From Nioella ostreopsis (GTDB lineage: Bacteria; Pseudomonadota; Alphaproteobacteria; Rhodobacterales; Rhodobacteraceae): a DNA stretch of 64,000 nucleotides. Where the stretch lies: NCBI RefSeq assembly GCF_004000255.1, contig NZ_RCIQ01000007.1, forward strand, positions 113,756 to 177,755, written 5' to 3'. The position numbers and the translations under genes were made by a program. Below the pieces are notes generated by a model. That model had not been told where the DNA came from and did not search any database. It saw only the letters and a list, made by a program, of their open reading frames with translations. This document shows positions 53,956-62,575 of the stretch, piece by piece; position 1 is the first letter of the stretch; every line of letters begins with the position of its first letter.

Positions 53956-55677
53956 ATGACCTCGCACCCCTACGACTCGATCGACCGGGCCAGTCGGGCC
54001 GCCATGGCGCGGCTCACCTCTGGCGTTTCTCCCTACGCGGCGATGGCGGCCTGGATGGATTGGGGCCTGCACCTGTCGCGGGCACCGGGGCGACAGGCGG
54101 AACTTGCGGAACTGGCGCGGGACAGCGCGTTACGGCTGATGATGGGCCCGCTATTGCCGGACGATGGGGGCGACGGGCTCGGCTCGGCCTTCTCGCCCAG
54201 GTCCGACGATCACCGTTTCGATCATGCGGGTTGGACAATGCCCCCTTTCAAGTGGTGGATGCAGGGCTACCTCGCCACCGAGCGGTTCTGGGACGAAGCC
54301 GCACAAACCATTCGCGGAATGCGCCCGGGGTCGGGGCCTCGCGTGGGATTTATGGCACGGCAGATGCTGGACGCCATCTCTCCCTCCAACTTCGTGCCCC
54401 TGAACCCCGAGGTTCTTGAGCGGACCCGCACCGAGAAAGGTGCCAACCTGATCGAAGGGTGGAAGACCTGGCTTGAGGACGCAGCCTATGAGGCGGCCCA
54501 CACGCCACACCCCCATGAAAGCGACTATAAGCCGGGGGAAAACATCGCCTGCACACCGGGCAAGGTTGTCTTCCGAAACCGACTTATGGAACTGATCCAA
54601 TACGCCCCCACGACGGAAACGGTCTGTCCCGAGCCGATCCTGATCGTGCCTGCCTGGATCATGAAATACTACATTCTTGATCTCAGCGCCCGGAATTCCC
54701 TGATCAAATACCTGGTGGACCGCGGTCATACGGTGTTCTGCATTTCCTGGACCAATCCCGATGAAAGCCTGCGTGACGTCAGCCTGGACGACTATCGACG
54801 CGAGGGGGTGATGGGGGCGCTCGACGTCGTGTCGGACATCGTACCGGAGTGTCAGATCCACGCCTGCGGTTACTGTCTGGGTGGGACGATGCTGTCGATT
54901 GCCGCGGCCACGATGGCGCGCGATGGCGACGAGCGGCTGGCCACGATCACGCTTCTCGCCGCGCAGACCGACTTCACCGAGGCCGGAGAGCTGCTGATGT
55001 TCGTCGATGACAGCCAGGTTGCGTGGCTTGAGGACATGATGTGGGATCAGGGCTATCTCGACCGGGACCAGATGTCCGGGGCCTTCCGGGCGCTGCGCCC
55101 CGAAGATCTTATCTGGCAGCGCGCCGTCGACCGCTACCTGCTGGCCAAGGACGAGCCGGATTTCGACATCCTCGCCTGGAACGCCGACAGCACCCGGATG
55201 CCCGCCCGCATGCATTCGGAATACCTGCGCAGCCTGTTTCTTGAAAACCGCCTGACCTCGGGCCGTTTCGCGGTCAACGGTCGGGTGATCGCGCTCAAGG
55301 ACATTTCCGCGCCGATGTTCGTTCTAGGGACTGAGGCCGATCACATCGCGCCCTGGCGCTCTGTCTACAAGGCAACACTGTTCACGGAAAACGACTTGCG
55401 CTTTTGCCTGACCTCCGGCGGTCACAATGGCGGCATTCTAACGCCGCCAGGCAAGGCAGGCAGGCACTTCCGGCTTGGACACAGGACTGTGGACAGGCAG
55501 TATATGGACCCCGACACATGGCTGGCGCAGCATGACCCGCAGGACGGATCCTGGTGGGAGCCCTGGGGCGCCTGGCTGTCCGACCACAGCCGCGCGCCGG
55601 TTGCACCGCCCGGTTTGGGATCAGAACGGCACCCACCAGCCTGCGATGCGCCGGGAAGTTATGTGTTCCAACAATAA
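53956..55677 (+). CDS. PHA synthase (PhaC) family protein, class I-like
   Basis: 573 residues. N-terminal PhaC_N domain (SPSNFVPLNPEVLERTRTEKGANLIEGW) and alpha/beta hydrolase with the lipase-like box GYCLGGT containing the catalytic Cys, followed by the Asp region near VLGTEADHIAPW and His in TSGGHNGGI. Class I synthases polymerise 3-hydroxyacyl-CoA into storage granules. No phaA, phaB or phasin gene adjoins it. GGGGAA precedes the ATG at 53956; the preceding gene ends 91 bases upstream. Confidence 0.88.
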   Translation: MTSHPYDSIDRASRAAMARLTSGVSPYAAMAAWMDWGLHLSRAPGRQAELAELARDSALRLMMGPLLPDDGGDGLGSAFSPRSDDHRFDHAGWTMPPFKWWMQGYLATERFWDEAAQTIRGMRPGSGPRVGFMARQMLDAISPSNFVPLNPEVLERTRTEKGANLIEGWKTWLEDAAYEAAHTPHPHESDYKPGENIACTPGKVVFRNRLMELIQYAPTTETVCPEPILIVPAWIMKYYILDLSARNSLIKYLVDRGHTVFCISWTNPDESLRDVSLDDYRREGVMGALDVVSDIVPECQIHACGYCLGGTMLSIAAATMARDGDERLATITLLAAQTDFTEAGELLMFVDDSQVAWLEDMMWDQGYLDRDQMSGAFRALRPEDLIWQRAVDRYLLAKDEPDFDILAWNADSTRMPARMHSEYLRSLFLENRLTSGRFAVNGRVIALKDISAPMFVLGTEADHIAPWRSVYKATLFTENDLRFCLTSGGHNGGILTPPGKAGRHFRLGHRTVDRQYMDPDTWLAQHDPQDGSWWEPWGAWLSDHSRAPVAPPGLGSERHPPACDAPGSYVFQQ

Positions 55678-55808
55678 ACACCTCCTTTTCAATCGCTTAT
55701 AAGCGGATTTTGGCCGATTTCCCGGGCGGCTTCAGAGAGGCCTAACAATCGCCTTATTTATTGCGTTTCTGGATTGTGAACGCGCGCAATTATAAATGAG
55801 GCAAACAG

Positions 55809-56072
55809 ATGAAGATCATCGCTCTCTCACTCTCACTCGCGGTTTTGGCCGTATCCCCGGCCCTGGCAGCCCATAACAATCCCTGGGCAACGCCCGAAGA
55901 TACGCTGTTGGCTCAGAACCACGCCGAGAACCAGCTGGCCAGTGTCGGCACGCCCGGAGAGGACGAAATGCGGGGTGTGATGGTGCAGAACGCAAACCAG
56001 ACAGGCGGGAATGCCGGTCAGGGCGATGGCGGGCAAGGTGGCGGTGGTCAAGGCGGAGGGAGCAACCGCTGA
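55809..56072 (+). CDS. Small secreted glycine-rich-tail protein
   Basis: 87 residues. Signal peptide MKIIALSLSLAVLAVSPALA, a short middle (NNPWATPEDTLLAQNHAENQLASVGTPGEDEM) and a C-terminal tail of Gly/Gln/Asn repeats (GQGDGGQGGGGQGGG). Nothing in known families is recognised. GAGG lies 8 bases before the ATG and a strong terminator follows, so it is a genuine single-gene unit. The 131 bases upstream are AT-rich and likely hold its promoter. Confidence 0.7.
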   Translation: MKIIALSLSLAVLAVSPALAAHNNPWATPEDTLLAQNHAENQLASVGTPGEDEMRGVMVQNANQTGGNAGQGDGGQGGGGQGGGSNR

Positions 56073-56088
56073 CCACCCCGAAAAAACG

Positions 56089-56125
56089 AACACCCGCGAC
56101 GCCGGACGTCGCGGGTGTTGTTTTT
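56089..56125. terminator. Bidirectional rho-independent terminator
   Basis: A perfect 13-base stem AACACCCGCGACG (56089-56101) / CGTCGCGGGTGTT (56107-56119) with a 5-base loop, T-run after it (56121-56125) and A-run before it (56081-56086). It lies between convergent genes and can stop both. Confidence 0.9.
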
Positions 56126-56141
56126 CATGCCCGGTGTTTGG

Positions 56142-58031
56142 TCACGCTTTCCACTGCCAGGGGCGGGTGAACTCTCCCAAGACATCCGCCACGGCGTCAT
56201 CCGTCACCTCGCCGGTCTTTTCCAGACAGGCCACTAGGCCAAGCTTCTTGCTCTCGGTCACCTCGACAACGCGGGCATTCACATCCGCCTCTTCCAGCGC
56301 CGCGTTGTAAACGCGGGTGATCGCCATCTTGCGCAACGCTGGTTTGAAGACCTTGCCCACTGCCGTCTTGGGCAGTTCGTCCATCAGCTCGATATGCTTG
56401 GGCCGCGCGGCGCGTTCATGGACATGCTCGTCGCAATGCTCCTTCAGCTCCTTGATGCTGACCTCGGCGCCTGCCACCAGTTCGACATAGACGCAGGGCA
56501 ATTCGCCCGCGAACGCATCGGGCTGACCGATGGCACCGGTCATGGCGACGGCGGGGTGGCTGGCCAGCGCTTCTTCGATCTCGGCCGGGTCGATATTGTG
56601 ACCGCCGCGAATGATCAGATCCTTGGCGCGACCGGTGATCCACAGATAGCCATCGGCGTCGATCCGGCCAAGATCGCCCGTGCGCAGGAAGATATCGTCG
56701 TGGAACAGGTCGATATTCTTGTCGCTCTCGGTATAGGTCGAACCTTCGAACACGCCGGGGTTGTCGATGCAGATCTCTCCGACCTCATCGACGCCACATT
56801 TTACGACCCCGTCCGGGGTCTGTTTGAGAATCCGCACCTCCGTATGGGGGAAGGGCACACCGACCGAGCCGATCTTCTTTTCGCCCTCGACCGGGTTACA
56901 GGACACGAGGCAGGTCGCCTCGGTCAGGCCGTAGCCTTCGACCAGCGTCACACCAGTGGCCTTCTCGAACCGTTTGAACAGTTCGACCGGCAGCGGCGAC
57001 GACCCCGAGAAGGCGGTTTTCACGGTCGAGATATCGCCATTCACCGGGCGTTGCATCATCGCCGAGATCGCCGTCGGCACGGTGATGATGAAAGTGATTT
57101 TCCAGCGTTCGACCAGCTTCCAGAAATTGTCGAACACGCCCTCGCCCCGGTAGCCCTGCGGCGTCGGGAAGACAACATGCGCGCCCGAGGCAATCGCCGC
57201 CATCAGGATCACATGGCAGGCAAAGACGTGGAACAGCGGCAGCGGACACATGATGTTGTCTGTTTCGTCGAACAGGATCGTGGCCCCGAGCCAGCCATTG
57301 TAAATCAGCCCCGAATACTTGTGCTGCGCCACCTTGGGCATGCCCGTTGTGCCACCGGTGTGGAAATACGCGGCGACGCGGTCGCCGGTGCTGTCCTCGA
57401 AGGTCAGACGGTCGGCGGGCTGCTTGGCGATCTCGGCGTTGAAGTCGATGATCTTTGCATGGTGATTGGACGGGTTCTTGGGCCGGATCAGCGGCACGAT
57501 CAGCTTCTTGACGCCGGTCAGGTAGCGCAGAAGATCGACCTCGATCACATGTTTTACATTCGGCGCATGGCCCACGGCCTCAGCCACCTTTTGCGCCACG
57601 TCGGTTTTCGGGAAGGCCTTGACCGTCACCACCGCCTTGGCCCCGGTTTCGCGTAGGATGGCGCTGATCTGTTCCGGCTCCAGCAGCGGGTTGATCGGGT
57701 TGGCGATGCCAGCAACACAGCCGCCCAGAAGAGTGAGCACCGTTTCGTTGCAGTTGGGCAGCACATAGGCCACCGAGTCCGTCTCGGTGATGCCGAGCGA
57801 CCGGAAGAGGTTCGCGGTCTGGGTGACCTTGCCATGCAGCTGCGACCAGGTCAGCGTTTCGGCCTTGTCAGTCGGGCCGGAAAACAGCTGATAGGACACT
57901 GCGTTGTGGTTCGGGAACTTGTCCCTTGTCTTGGTCAGCAACTCATACAGCGTGGTGGCTGGCTGGCTTTCTGGCCAGGGCAGATCCTGCTCCATGGCTC
58001 TGACATCAGCGACGTTCGCAAACCGCCTCAT
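56142..58031 (-). CDS. Acyl-CoA synthetase (AMP-forming)
   Basis: 629 residues of the ANL superfamily: FHTGGTTGMPKVAQH (about residue 228), GYGLTEATCLVS, YLWITGRAKDLIIRGGHNIDPAEIEEAL (hinge and second domain) and the C-terminal Lys in LPKTAVGKVFKPAL. It activates fatty or other carboxylic acids with CoA. An unusual extra stretch in the N-terminal domain makes it longer than most (about 540-580). The ATG at 58031 is preferred over 58037 because GGGGAGG sits at the right distance. Confidence 0.88.
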   Translation of the reverse strand: MRRFANVADVRAMEQDLPWPESQPATTLYELLTKTRDKFPNHNAVSYQLFSGPTDKAETLTWSQLHGKVTQTANLFRSLGITETDSVAYVLPNCNETVLTLLGGCVAGIANPINPLLEPEQISAILRETGAKAVVTVKAFPKTDVAQKVAEAVGHAPNVKHVIEVDLLRYLTGVKKLIVPLIRPKNPSNHHAKIIDFNAEIAKQPADRLTFEDSTGDRVAAYFHTGGTTGMPKVAQHKYSGLIYNGWLGATILFDETDNIMCPLPLFHVFACHVILMAAIASGAHVVFPTPQGYRGEGVFDNFWKLVERWKITFIITVPTAISAMMQRPVNGDISTVKTAFSGSSPLPVELFKRFEKATGVTLVEGYGLTEATCLVSCNPVEGEKKIGSVGVPFPHTEVRILKQTPDGVVKCGVDEVGEICIDNPGVFEGSTYTESDKNIDLFHDDIFLRTGDLGRIDADGYLWITGRAKDLIIRGGHNIDPAEIEEALASHPAVAMTGAIGQPDAFAGELPCVYVELVAGAEVSIKELKEHCDEHVHERAARPKHIELMDELPKTAVGKVFKPALRKMAITRVYNAALEEADVNARVVEVTESKKLGLVACLEKTGEVTDDAVADVLGEFTRPWQWKA

Positions 58032-58205
58032 TCTCATTCCTCCCCTTTTATCCCTGTCTGGCCCGTCACCTTTCGGCGCGGGCCGGTATTTTGTGGATCA
58101 GGATGGAGGCAAAGAGGCCCGCAAAGCAAGCGTAACCCAACGCAAACTGCAATGCGGGGGGGGGCGGGAACCGGATTCAAGGGGTCCGGAGGGACAGTCA
58201 CTGCC

Positions 58206-60014
58206 TCACTCGGCAGCCAGTCCTTCCGTGAACTGGAGCCGCGCCAGCCGGGCATAGAGACCATCGCCGGCCACAAGCTCCTCATGGGTGCCCTCAGCGA
58301 CGATGCGGCCTTCCTCGAAGACCACGATCCGATCGGCCTTCTTCACGGTCGCCAGCCGGTGCGCAACGATGAGAGTGGTTCGGTCGGCCGACAGCTCCGC
58401 CACGGCCTGCTGCACCGCCCGCTCACTTTCCGCATCAAGCGCGCTCGTGGCCTCGTCCAGCAGCAGAACCGGCGCGTCGCGCAGGATCGCTCGGGCGATG
58501 GCGATTCGCTGCTTCTGCCCGCCCGACAGCATGATGCCGCGTTCGCCGACATAGGTGTCATACCCGTCAGGCAGCGCCATCAGGAAATCATGCGCAGCGG
58601 CAGCCCGCGCGGCGGCCTCGACCTCGGCATCCGTGGCCTCGGGGCGACCGAAGCGGATGTTTTCACGGGCAGAGGCGGCGAAGATCACCGGATCCTGCGG
58701 CACCAGTGCCATGGCGTCGCGGAAGGTGGCGCGCTTCATCTCTTTCAGATCGAGCCCGTCAAAGGTGACGCGGCCCGAGATCGGGTCATAGAAGCGCAAC
58801 AGCAGCTGGAAAATCGTGGACTTGCCCGCGCCGGAGGGGCCGACGAGGGCCACGGTTTCGCCGGGGTTGATGGTCAGGTTGATACCATCAAGCGCCTGCT
58901 GATCGGGCCGCGTCGGATAGTGGAACTGCACATTGTCGAAGCTGATCGCGCCCCGTCCGGCCTGGGGCAGATCACGTCCCTGTTCGGGATCGGCCACGCT
59001 GTCGCGCCCGGTCAGAAGCTCCACCAGCCGTTCGGTTGCGCCGGCGGCGCGCTGCAGCTCGCCCCAGATTTCCGACAGCGCGCCCACGGCCCCTGCGGTC
59101 ATGATCGCGTAGATCAGGAACTGGATCAGCTCGCCGATGGACATGCCGCCACCGCGCACATCGCGCGCGCCGATCCAGAGCACGCCGACCACGCCCGAGA
59201 AGATCAGCAGGATGACGATGACCGTCATCACAGCGCGGGTGCGGATTCGGGTCTTGGCCGCGTCGAAGCTGGCCTCCGTCACACGGTCGAATTCGCCCGC
59301 CGTGGGGCGTTCATTCGTGAAGGCCTGAACGGTCTGGACGGACAGCAGCGCCTCGCTGGCCTTGCCGGAGCTTTCGGCGATCCAGTCCTGGTTCTTGCGG
59401 GACAGAGCCCGCAAGCGACGACCCAACACCACAATGGGCACGATCACGACGGGCACGATCAGCAGAACAAGGCCTGTCAGCTTGGGCGAGGAATACAGCA
59501 TCATGCCAAGCCCGCCGAGGAAGATCAGCGCGTTTCGGAGCGCGATGGAAATGGACGAGCCGATGACGGACAGGATCAGTGTGGTGTCGGTGGTGATGCG
59601 GGACAGCACCTCGCCGGTCATGATCCGCTCGAAAAAGGCGGGGCTCATCGAGATCATCCGGTCGAACACAGCTTTGCGGATATCCGCGATAACGCGCTCG
59701 CCAAGCCGGGTGACAAGGTAGTACCGCAGGCCGGTTCCAATGGCGAGCAGGCCAGCAAGGCCAAGCGCCGCGAGGAAATACTTGTCCAGCAGCGTCACGG
59801 CATCGGTCTCGAACCCATCGACGACCCGGCGCACGGCCAGCGGGATGGTCAGCGACACGGTGGCCGTCAGAACCAGTGCGGTCAGGGCGCCTGCCATCAG
59901 CCAGCGATAGGGCAGCATGAACGGCAGAAGCGCACGGAGAGACCCGATCTGGCGGGATTTCTCGCGTTCCTGCTCGGAAGTCATGGGCTGTGGCTGGCTG
60001 GAGCTGTCGGCCAT
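58206..60014 (-). CDS. ABC exporter, fused permease-ATPase (MsbA/ABCB type)
   Basis: 602 residues. Six membrane helices (about 40-310) with the EamA-free ABC_membrane layout, then the ATPase domain: Walker A LVGPSGAGKST, signature GIMLSGGQKQRIAIARAIL, Walker B LLLDEATSALDAESE and switch His in IVAHRLATVKKAD. Exports lipids or drugs as a homodimer or half-transporter. The start at 60014 (MADSSSQ) is followed by a second ATG 10 codons on. A 9-base G-run lies in the 174-base gap beyond its end (58156-58164); no gene is in that gap. Confidence 0.9.
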   Translation of the reverse strand: MADSSSQPQPMTSEQEREKSRQIGSLRALLPFMLPYRWLMAGALTALVLTATVSLTIPLAVRRVVDGFETDAVTLLDKYFLAALGLAGLLAIGTGLRYYLVTRLGERVIADIRKAVFDRMISMSPAFFERIMTGEVLSRITTDTTLILSVIGSSISIALRNALIFLGGLGMMLYSSPKLTGLVLLIVPVVIVPIVVLGRRLRALSRKNQDWIAESSGKASEALLSVQTVQAFTNERPTAGEFDRVTEASFDAAKTRIRTRAVMTVIVILLIFSGVVGVLWIGARDVRGGGMSIGELIQFLIYAIMTAGAVGALSEIWGELQRAAGATERLVELLTGRDSVADPEQGRDLPQAGRGAISFDNVQFHYPTRPDQQALDGINLTINPGETVALVGPSGAGKSTIFQLLLRFYDPISGRVTFDGLDLKEMKRATFRDAMALVPQDPVIFAASARENIRFGRPEATDAEVEAAARAAAAHDFLMALPDGYDTYVGERGIMLSGGQKQRIAIARAILRDAPVLLLDEATSALDAESERAVQQAVAELSADRTTLIVAHRLATVKKADRIVVFEEGRIVAEGTHEELVAGDGLYARLARLQFTEGLAAE

Positions 60015-60178
60015 TGTCGTGTCCGGTCCTGTTTCGCTTGAAACGGGATAGAACGCCACCGCCCCCGGCACAAGGCCCCGAGGTGATGCAAATCGGCGCG
60101 GCACGGAAAGCCCTGACCGCTCTTGCAAGGGGAGCCCGGGTTTACTGCCCTCGCAGGCCGCTCAGCCGGTCGAATGGA

Positions 60179-60985
60179 TCAGGGGCGCGATCTGCCGAAC
60201 AGGGCCTGGGCAACGCTGGACAAAGTGAACAGAATGGCCGCGAGGCACACGATGGAGGGGCCGGTCGGCGTGTCCCATTCAAGCGAGGCCTGCAGGCCGC
60301 CAATGACCGAGAGCGCCCCGATCACGATGGCGGCCAGCGCCATGCGCTCTGGCGTGGTGGCGAAGGGGCGCGCGGTGGCCGCCGGCACGATCAGCATCGC
60401 CGCAATCAGCAACACGCCCACCACCTTGATCGCCACCGCGACGACAAGCGCCAGCGCCAGGGTCAGGACCAGCTGTTCCCGCCTCGGGTCGATCCCGGCG
60501 GCAAAGGCCAGATCGGGGTTCAGGGTCGCCGTCAACAGCGCGGACCAACGCCACCACAGCAGCCCGAGAACCAACACCGCGCCGCCCCAGATCACCGCGA
60601 GATCGGGGACGCCCACGGCAAGGATATCCCCAAAGAGATAGGCCATCAGATCAACGCGCACGCCGTGCAGAAAGGACACCGCCACAAGGCCGAAAGCCAG
60701 CGCAGAATGGGCCAATACGCCCAGAAGCGTGTCCATCGCATAGCCCCGGTTCGACAGGCTGGACACCGTGAAGGCCATCAGCAGCGACACGACCAGCACC
60801 CCGCCAAACACGGATGTGTCGAAGGCCAGCGCCAGCGCCACCCCCAGAATCGCCGCATGGGCCGTGGCATCCCCGAAATAGGCCATCCGTCGCCAGACCA
60901 CGAAACAGCCAAGCGGCGCGGCGGCCAGTACAAGGCCAAGGCCCGCCAGCGTGGCGCGGACTAGGAAATCGTCAAGCAGGGTCAT
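60179..60985 (-). CDS. znuB: Zinc ABC transporter permease
   Basis: 268 residues with eight membrane helices, ABC-3 family (LGCFVVWRRMAYFGDATAHAAILGVAL; GDILAVG; LIAAMLIVPAATARPFA). Forms the channel for zinc taken from ZnuA. The start overlaps the stop of the 95-residue gene (ATGA). Confidence 0.93.
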   Translation of the reverse strand: MTLLDDFLVRATLAGLGLVLAAAPLGCFVVWRRMAYFGDATAHAAILGVALALAFDTSVFGGVLVVSLLMAFTVSSLSNRGYAMDTLLGVLAHSALAFGLVAVSFLHGVRVDLMAYLFGDILAVGVPDLAVIWGGAVLVLGLLWWRWSALLTATLNPDLAFAAGIDPRREQLVLTLALALVVAVAIKVVGVLLIAAMLIVPAATARPFATTPERMALAAIVIGALSVIGGLQASLEWDTPTGPSIVCLAAILFTLSSVAQALFGRSRP

Positions 60986-61269
60986 CGTGGAGCCCCCCAG
61001 CTTTCCGCAAGCGCGGCAAACCGATCCGCGTATTGCGCGATCCGATCCCGGTTCCAGTCGTTGGGCGTCATCCCCATTCGGGTGTGAACACAGGCTTTGA
61101 GATACTCGCGAAACCTGTAGCTGTCCGCGCCTTCTCGGATCAGGGTCTCGGTGTGGGCCAGATAATGATCGTACTCATCCTGGATCCCGCTACCGGCAAC
61201 GCCGATCGGGTCAAACTCGTTCCAAATCGCGCGGACCGCATCGCGTAAAGGGTTCTTGCCTCGAGTCAT
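60982..61269 (-). CDS. Unknown 95-residue protein in the znu operon
   Basis: 95 residues: basic N-terminus (MTRGKNPLRDAVRAIWNEFDPIGV) and a helical body (DEYDHYLAHTETLIREGADSYRFREYLKACVHTRMG). The DPIGV...DEYD pattern recalls the DUF1871-type small proteins, a weak resemblance from memory. It has no signal peptide, no Cys/His cluster for zinc (one Cys only). It overlaps znuC upstream and znuB downstream by 4 bases each, so it is made with the transporter; it is not a normal znu component. Confidence 0.65.
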   Translation of the reverse strand: MTRGKNPLRDAVRAIWNEFDPIGVAGSGIQDEYDHYLAHTETLIREGADSYRFREYLKACVHTRMGMTPNDWNRDRIAQYADRFAALAESWGAPR

Positions 61270-62003
61270 TCCGCGGCCTCATGTCCATGGTCATGATCAT
61301 GGCTGTGATGATGCTCATGCCGGTAGAGCGCCAGCGCGCCGCCTGTGCCGGTGCCGAAAAGCGCCCGGTATTCCGGGGCGGAGGCGACATGCTCGGGTTC
61401 TCCCTGACAGCAGACATGACCGTTGAGGCAGACCACCCGGTCAGAAGCCGCCATGACCACATGCAACTCGTGGCTGACCATCAGAACCGCGCAGCCCAGA
61501 TGGTCGCGCACTTCGGCGATCTTCTGATAAAATGCCGCCGATCCGGGTTGATCCAGCCCTTGCGTGGCCTCATCGAGGATCAGCAATTCGGGTTTCGACA
61601 AGAGCGCACGCGCCAGAAGCACCCGTTGGAACTGACCACCTGAAAGCCCAGACATTTGCCGGCCGGTCAGGGCCCCTGCCCCGGCTTCGTCCAACGCATC
61701 GCGGGCAGCTTCATCACGCACCCGCTGCGGCAGGTCGAGAAAGCGGCGCACGGTCATCGGCAGGGTCGGGTCGATATGCAGCTTTTGCGGCACATACCCG
61801 ATCCGCAGCCCCGGCTTGCAGGTGACCGCGCCTGCACTCGGCTCCACCGCCCCGATGATGGCCCGAAGCAGCGTCGATTTGCCGGACCCGTTCGGGCCGA
61901 CGATGGTCACGATCTCGCCAGGGTCGATGGAGAAATCCACTTGGTGCAGCACCGTCTGGCCGCCCAGTTGAACATTCAGCCCGGACATTTCCACAAGGCT
62001 CAT
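61266..62003 (-). CDS. znuC: Zinc ABC transporter ATPase
   Basis: 245 residues. Walker A GPNGSGKSTLL (about residue 35), signature MSGLSGGQFQRVLLARALL, Walker B LLILDEATQGLD, switch His in VSHELHVV. The tail has a His-rich end (HEHHHSHDHDHGHE), frequent in zinc transporter ATPases. Overlaps zur (ATGA). Confidence 0.94.
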   Translation of the reverse strand: MSLVEMSGLNVQLGGQTVLHQVDFSIDPGEIVTIVGPNGSGKSTLLRAIIGAVEPSAGAVTCKPGLRIGYVPQKLHIDPTLPMTVRRFLDLPQRVRDEAARDALDEAGAGALTGRQMSGLSGGQFQRVLLARALLSKPELLILDEATQGLDQPGSAAFYQKIAEVRDHLGCAVLMVSHELHVVMAASDRVVCLNGHVCCQGEPEHVASAPEYRALFGTGTGGALALYRHEHHHSHDHDHGHEAAE

Positions 62004-62482
62004 GCGGCATCTTTCTTCTGGCAGTTGGGGCAGACACCCTCGGCCTCAGTCACGGTGCGTTCGATCTTGAACCCGGTTTCGGCGGCGACGCGCCCCAGAT
62101 TGCCCTTCGCGGGCTCGGCCATCCCCTCGGCCACGGAATTGCAGATCCGGCAGATCAGGAAGACCGGCGCGTGGTTTTCACCGGGATGAGAACAGGCGGT
62201 AAAGGCATTGAGGCGCTCGATCTTGTGGGCGAAGCCATGGGCCGTGAGGAAATCCAGCGCCCGATAGGCCACCGGCGGTTGCGACCCATGCCCCTCTGCG
62301 CGCAGTCGGTCGAGGATTTCATAGGCCCCAAGCGCGCGATGCTCTTCCAGAAGGATCTCCAACACGCGCCGGCGCACCGGGGTCAGGTTCAACCCCTGTT
62401 CCCTGCATTGCGCCTCGACCGCCTCCAGCCCGCCGGTGCGGCAGGCGGAATGGTCGTGACTGTCGAATCCGATCGTGTCCAT
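62000..62482 (-). CDS. zur: Zinc uptake regulator, Fur family
   Basis: 160 residues. N-terminal winged helix (NLTPVRRRVLEILLEEHRALGAYEILDRL), His/Cys-rich C-terminal half with CRIC and CPNC (structural zinc) and HPGENHAPVF. As repressor with zinc bound it would shut znu genes. First gene of the zur-znuC-orf-znuB unit, divergent from znuA. Confidence 0.93.
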   Translation of the reverse strand: MDTIGFDSHDHSACRTGGLEAVEAQCREQGLNLTPVRRRVLEILLEEHRALGAYEILDRLRAEGHGSQPPVAYRALDFLTAHGFAHKIERLNAFTACSHPGENHAPVFLICRICNSVAEGMAEPAKGNLGRVAAETGFKIERTVTEAEGVCPNCQKKDAA

Positions 62483-62549
62483 GGCTGGGTCCGTCTGCAG
62501 CGATTGGGGGGTTGATAGGTGATGTTATTACGTTTATCAAGCCACGTAA

Positions 62550-62564
62550 TGTTATAAGATAACA
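62550..62564. promoter_or_regulatory. Zur box between zur and znuA
   Basis: TGTTATAAGATAACA, a perfect inverted repeat GTTAT-AAG-ATAAC with flanking T/A, 12 bases before the znuA start and 68 bases from the zur start. Its AT-rich core suits a Zur operator, controlling znuA directly and possibly the divergent unit. Confidence 0.8.
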
Positions 62565-62575
62565 ATGGAGCTTCC

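Noticed and set aside
58156..58164. Nine-base G-run in an intergenic gap as a phase-variation tract
   Set aside because: It is not in a promoter spacer that I can define and not in a coding region; no support for switching.
57834..60041. 735-codon open frame on the plus strand
   Set aside because: Antisense to the clear ABC exporter and the acyl-CoA synthetase start; Gln/His/Gly-rich shadow frame.
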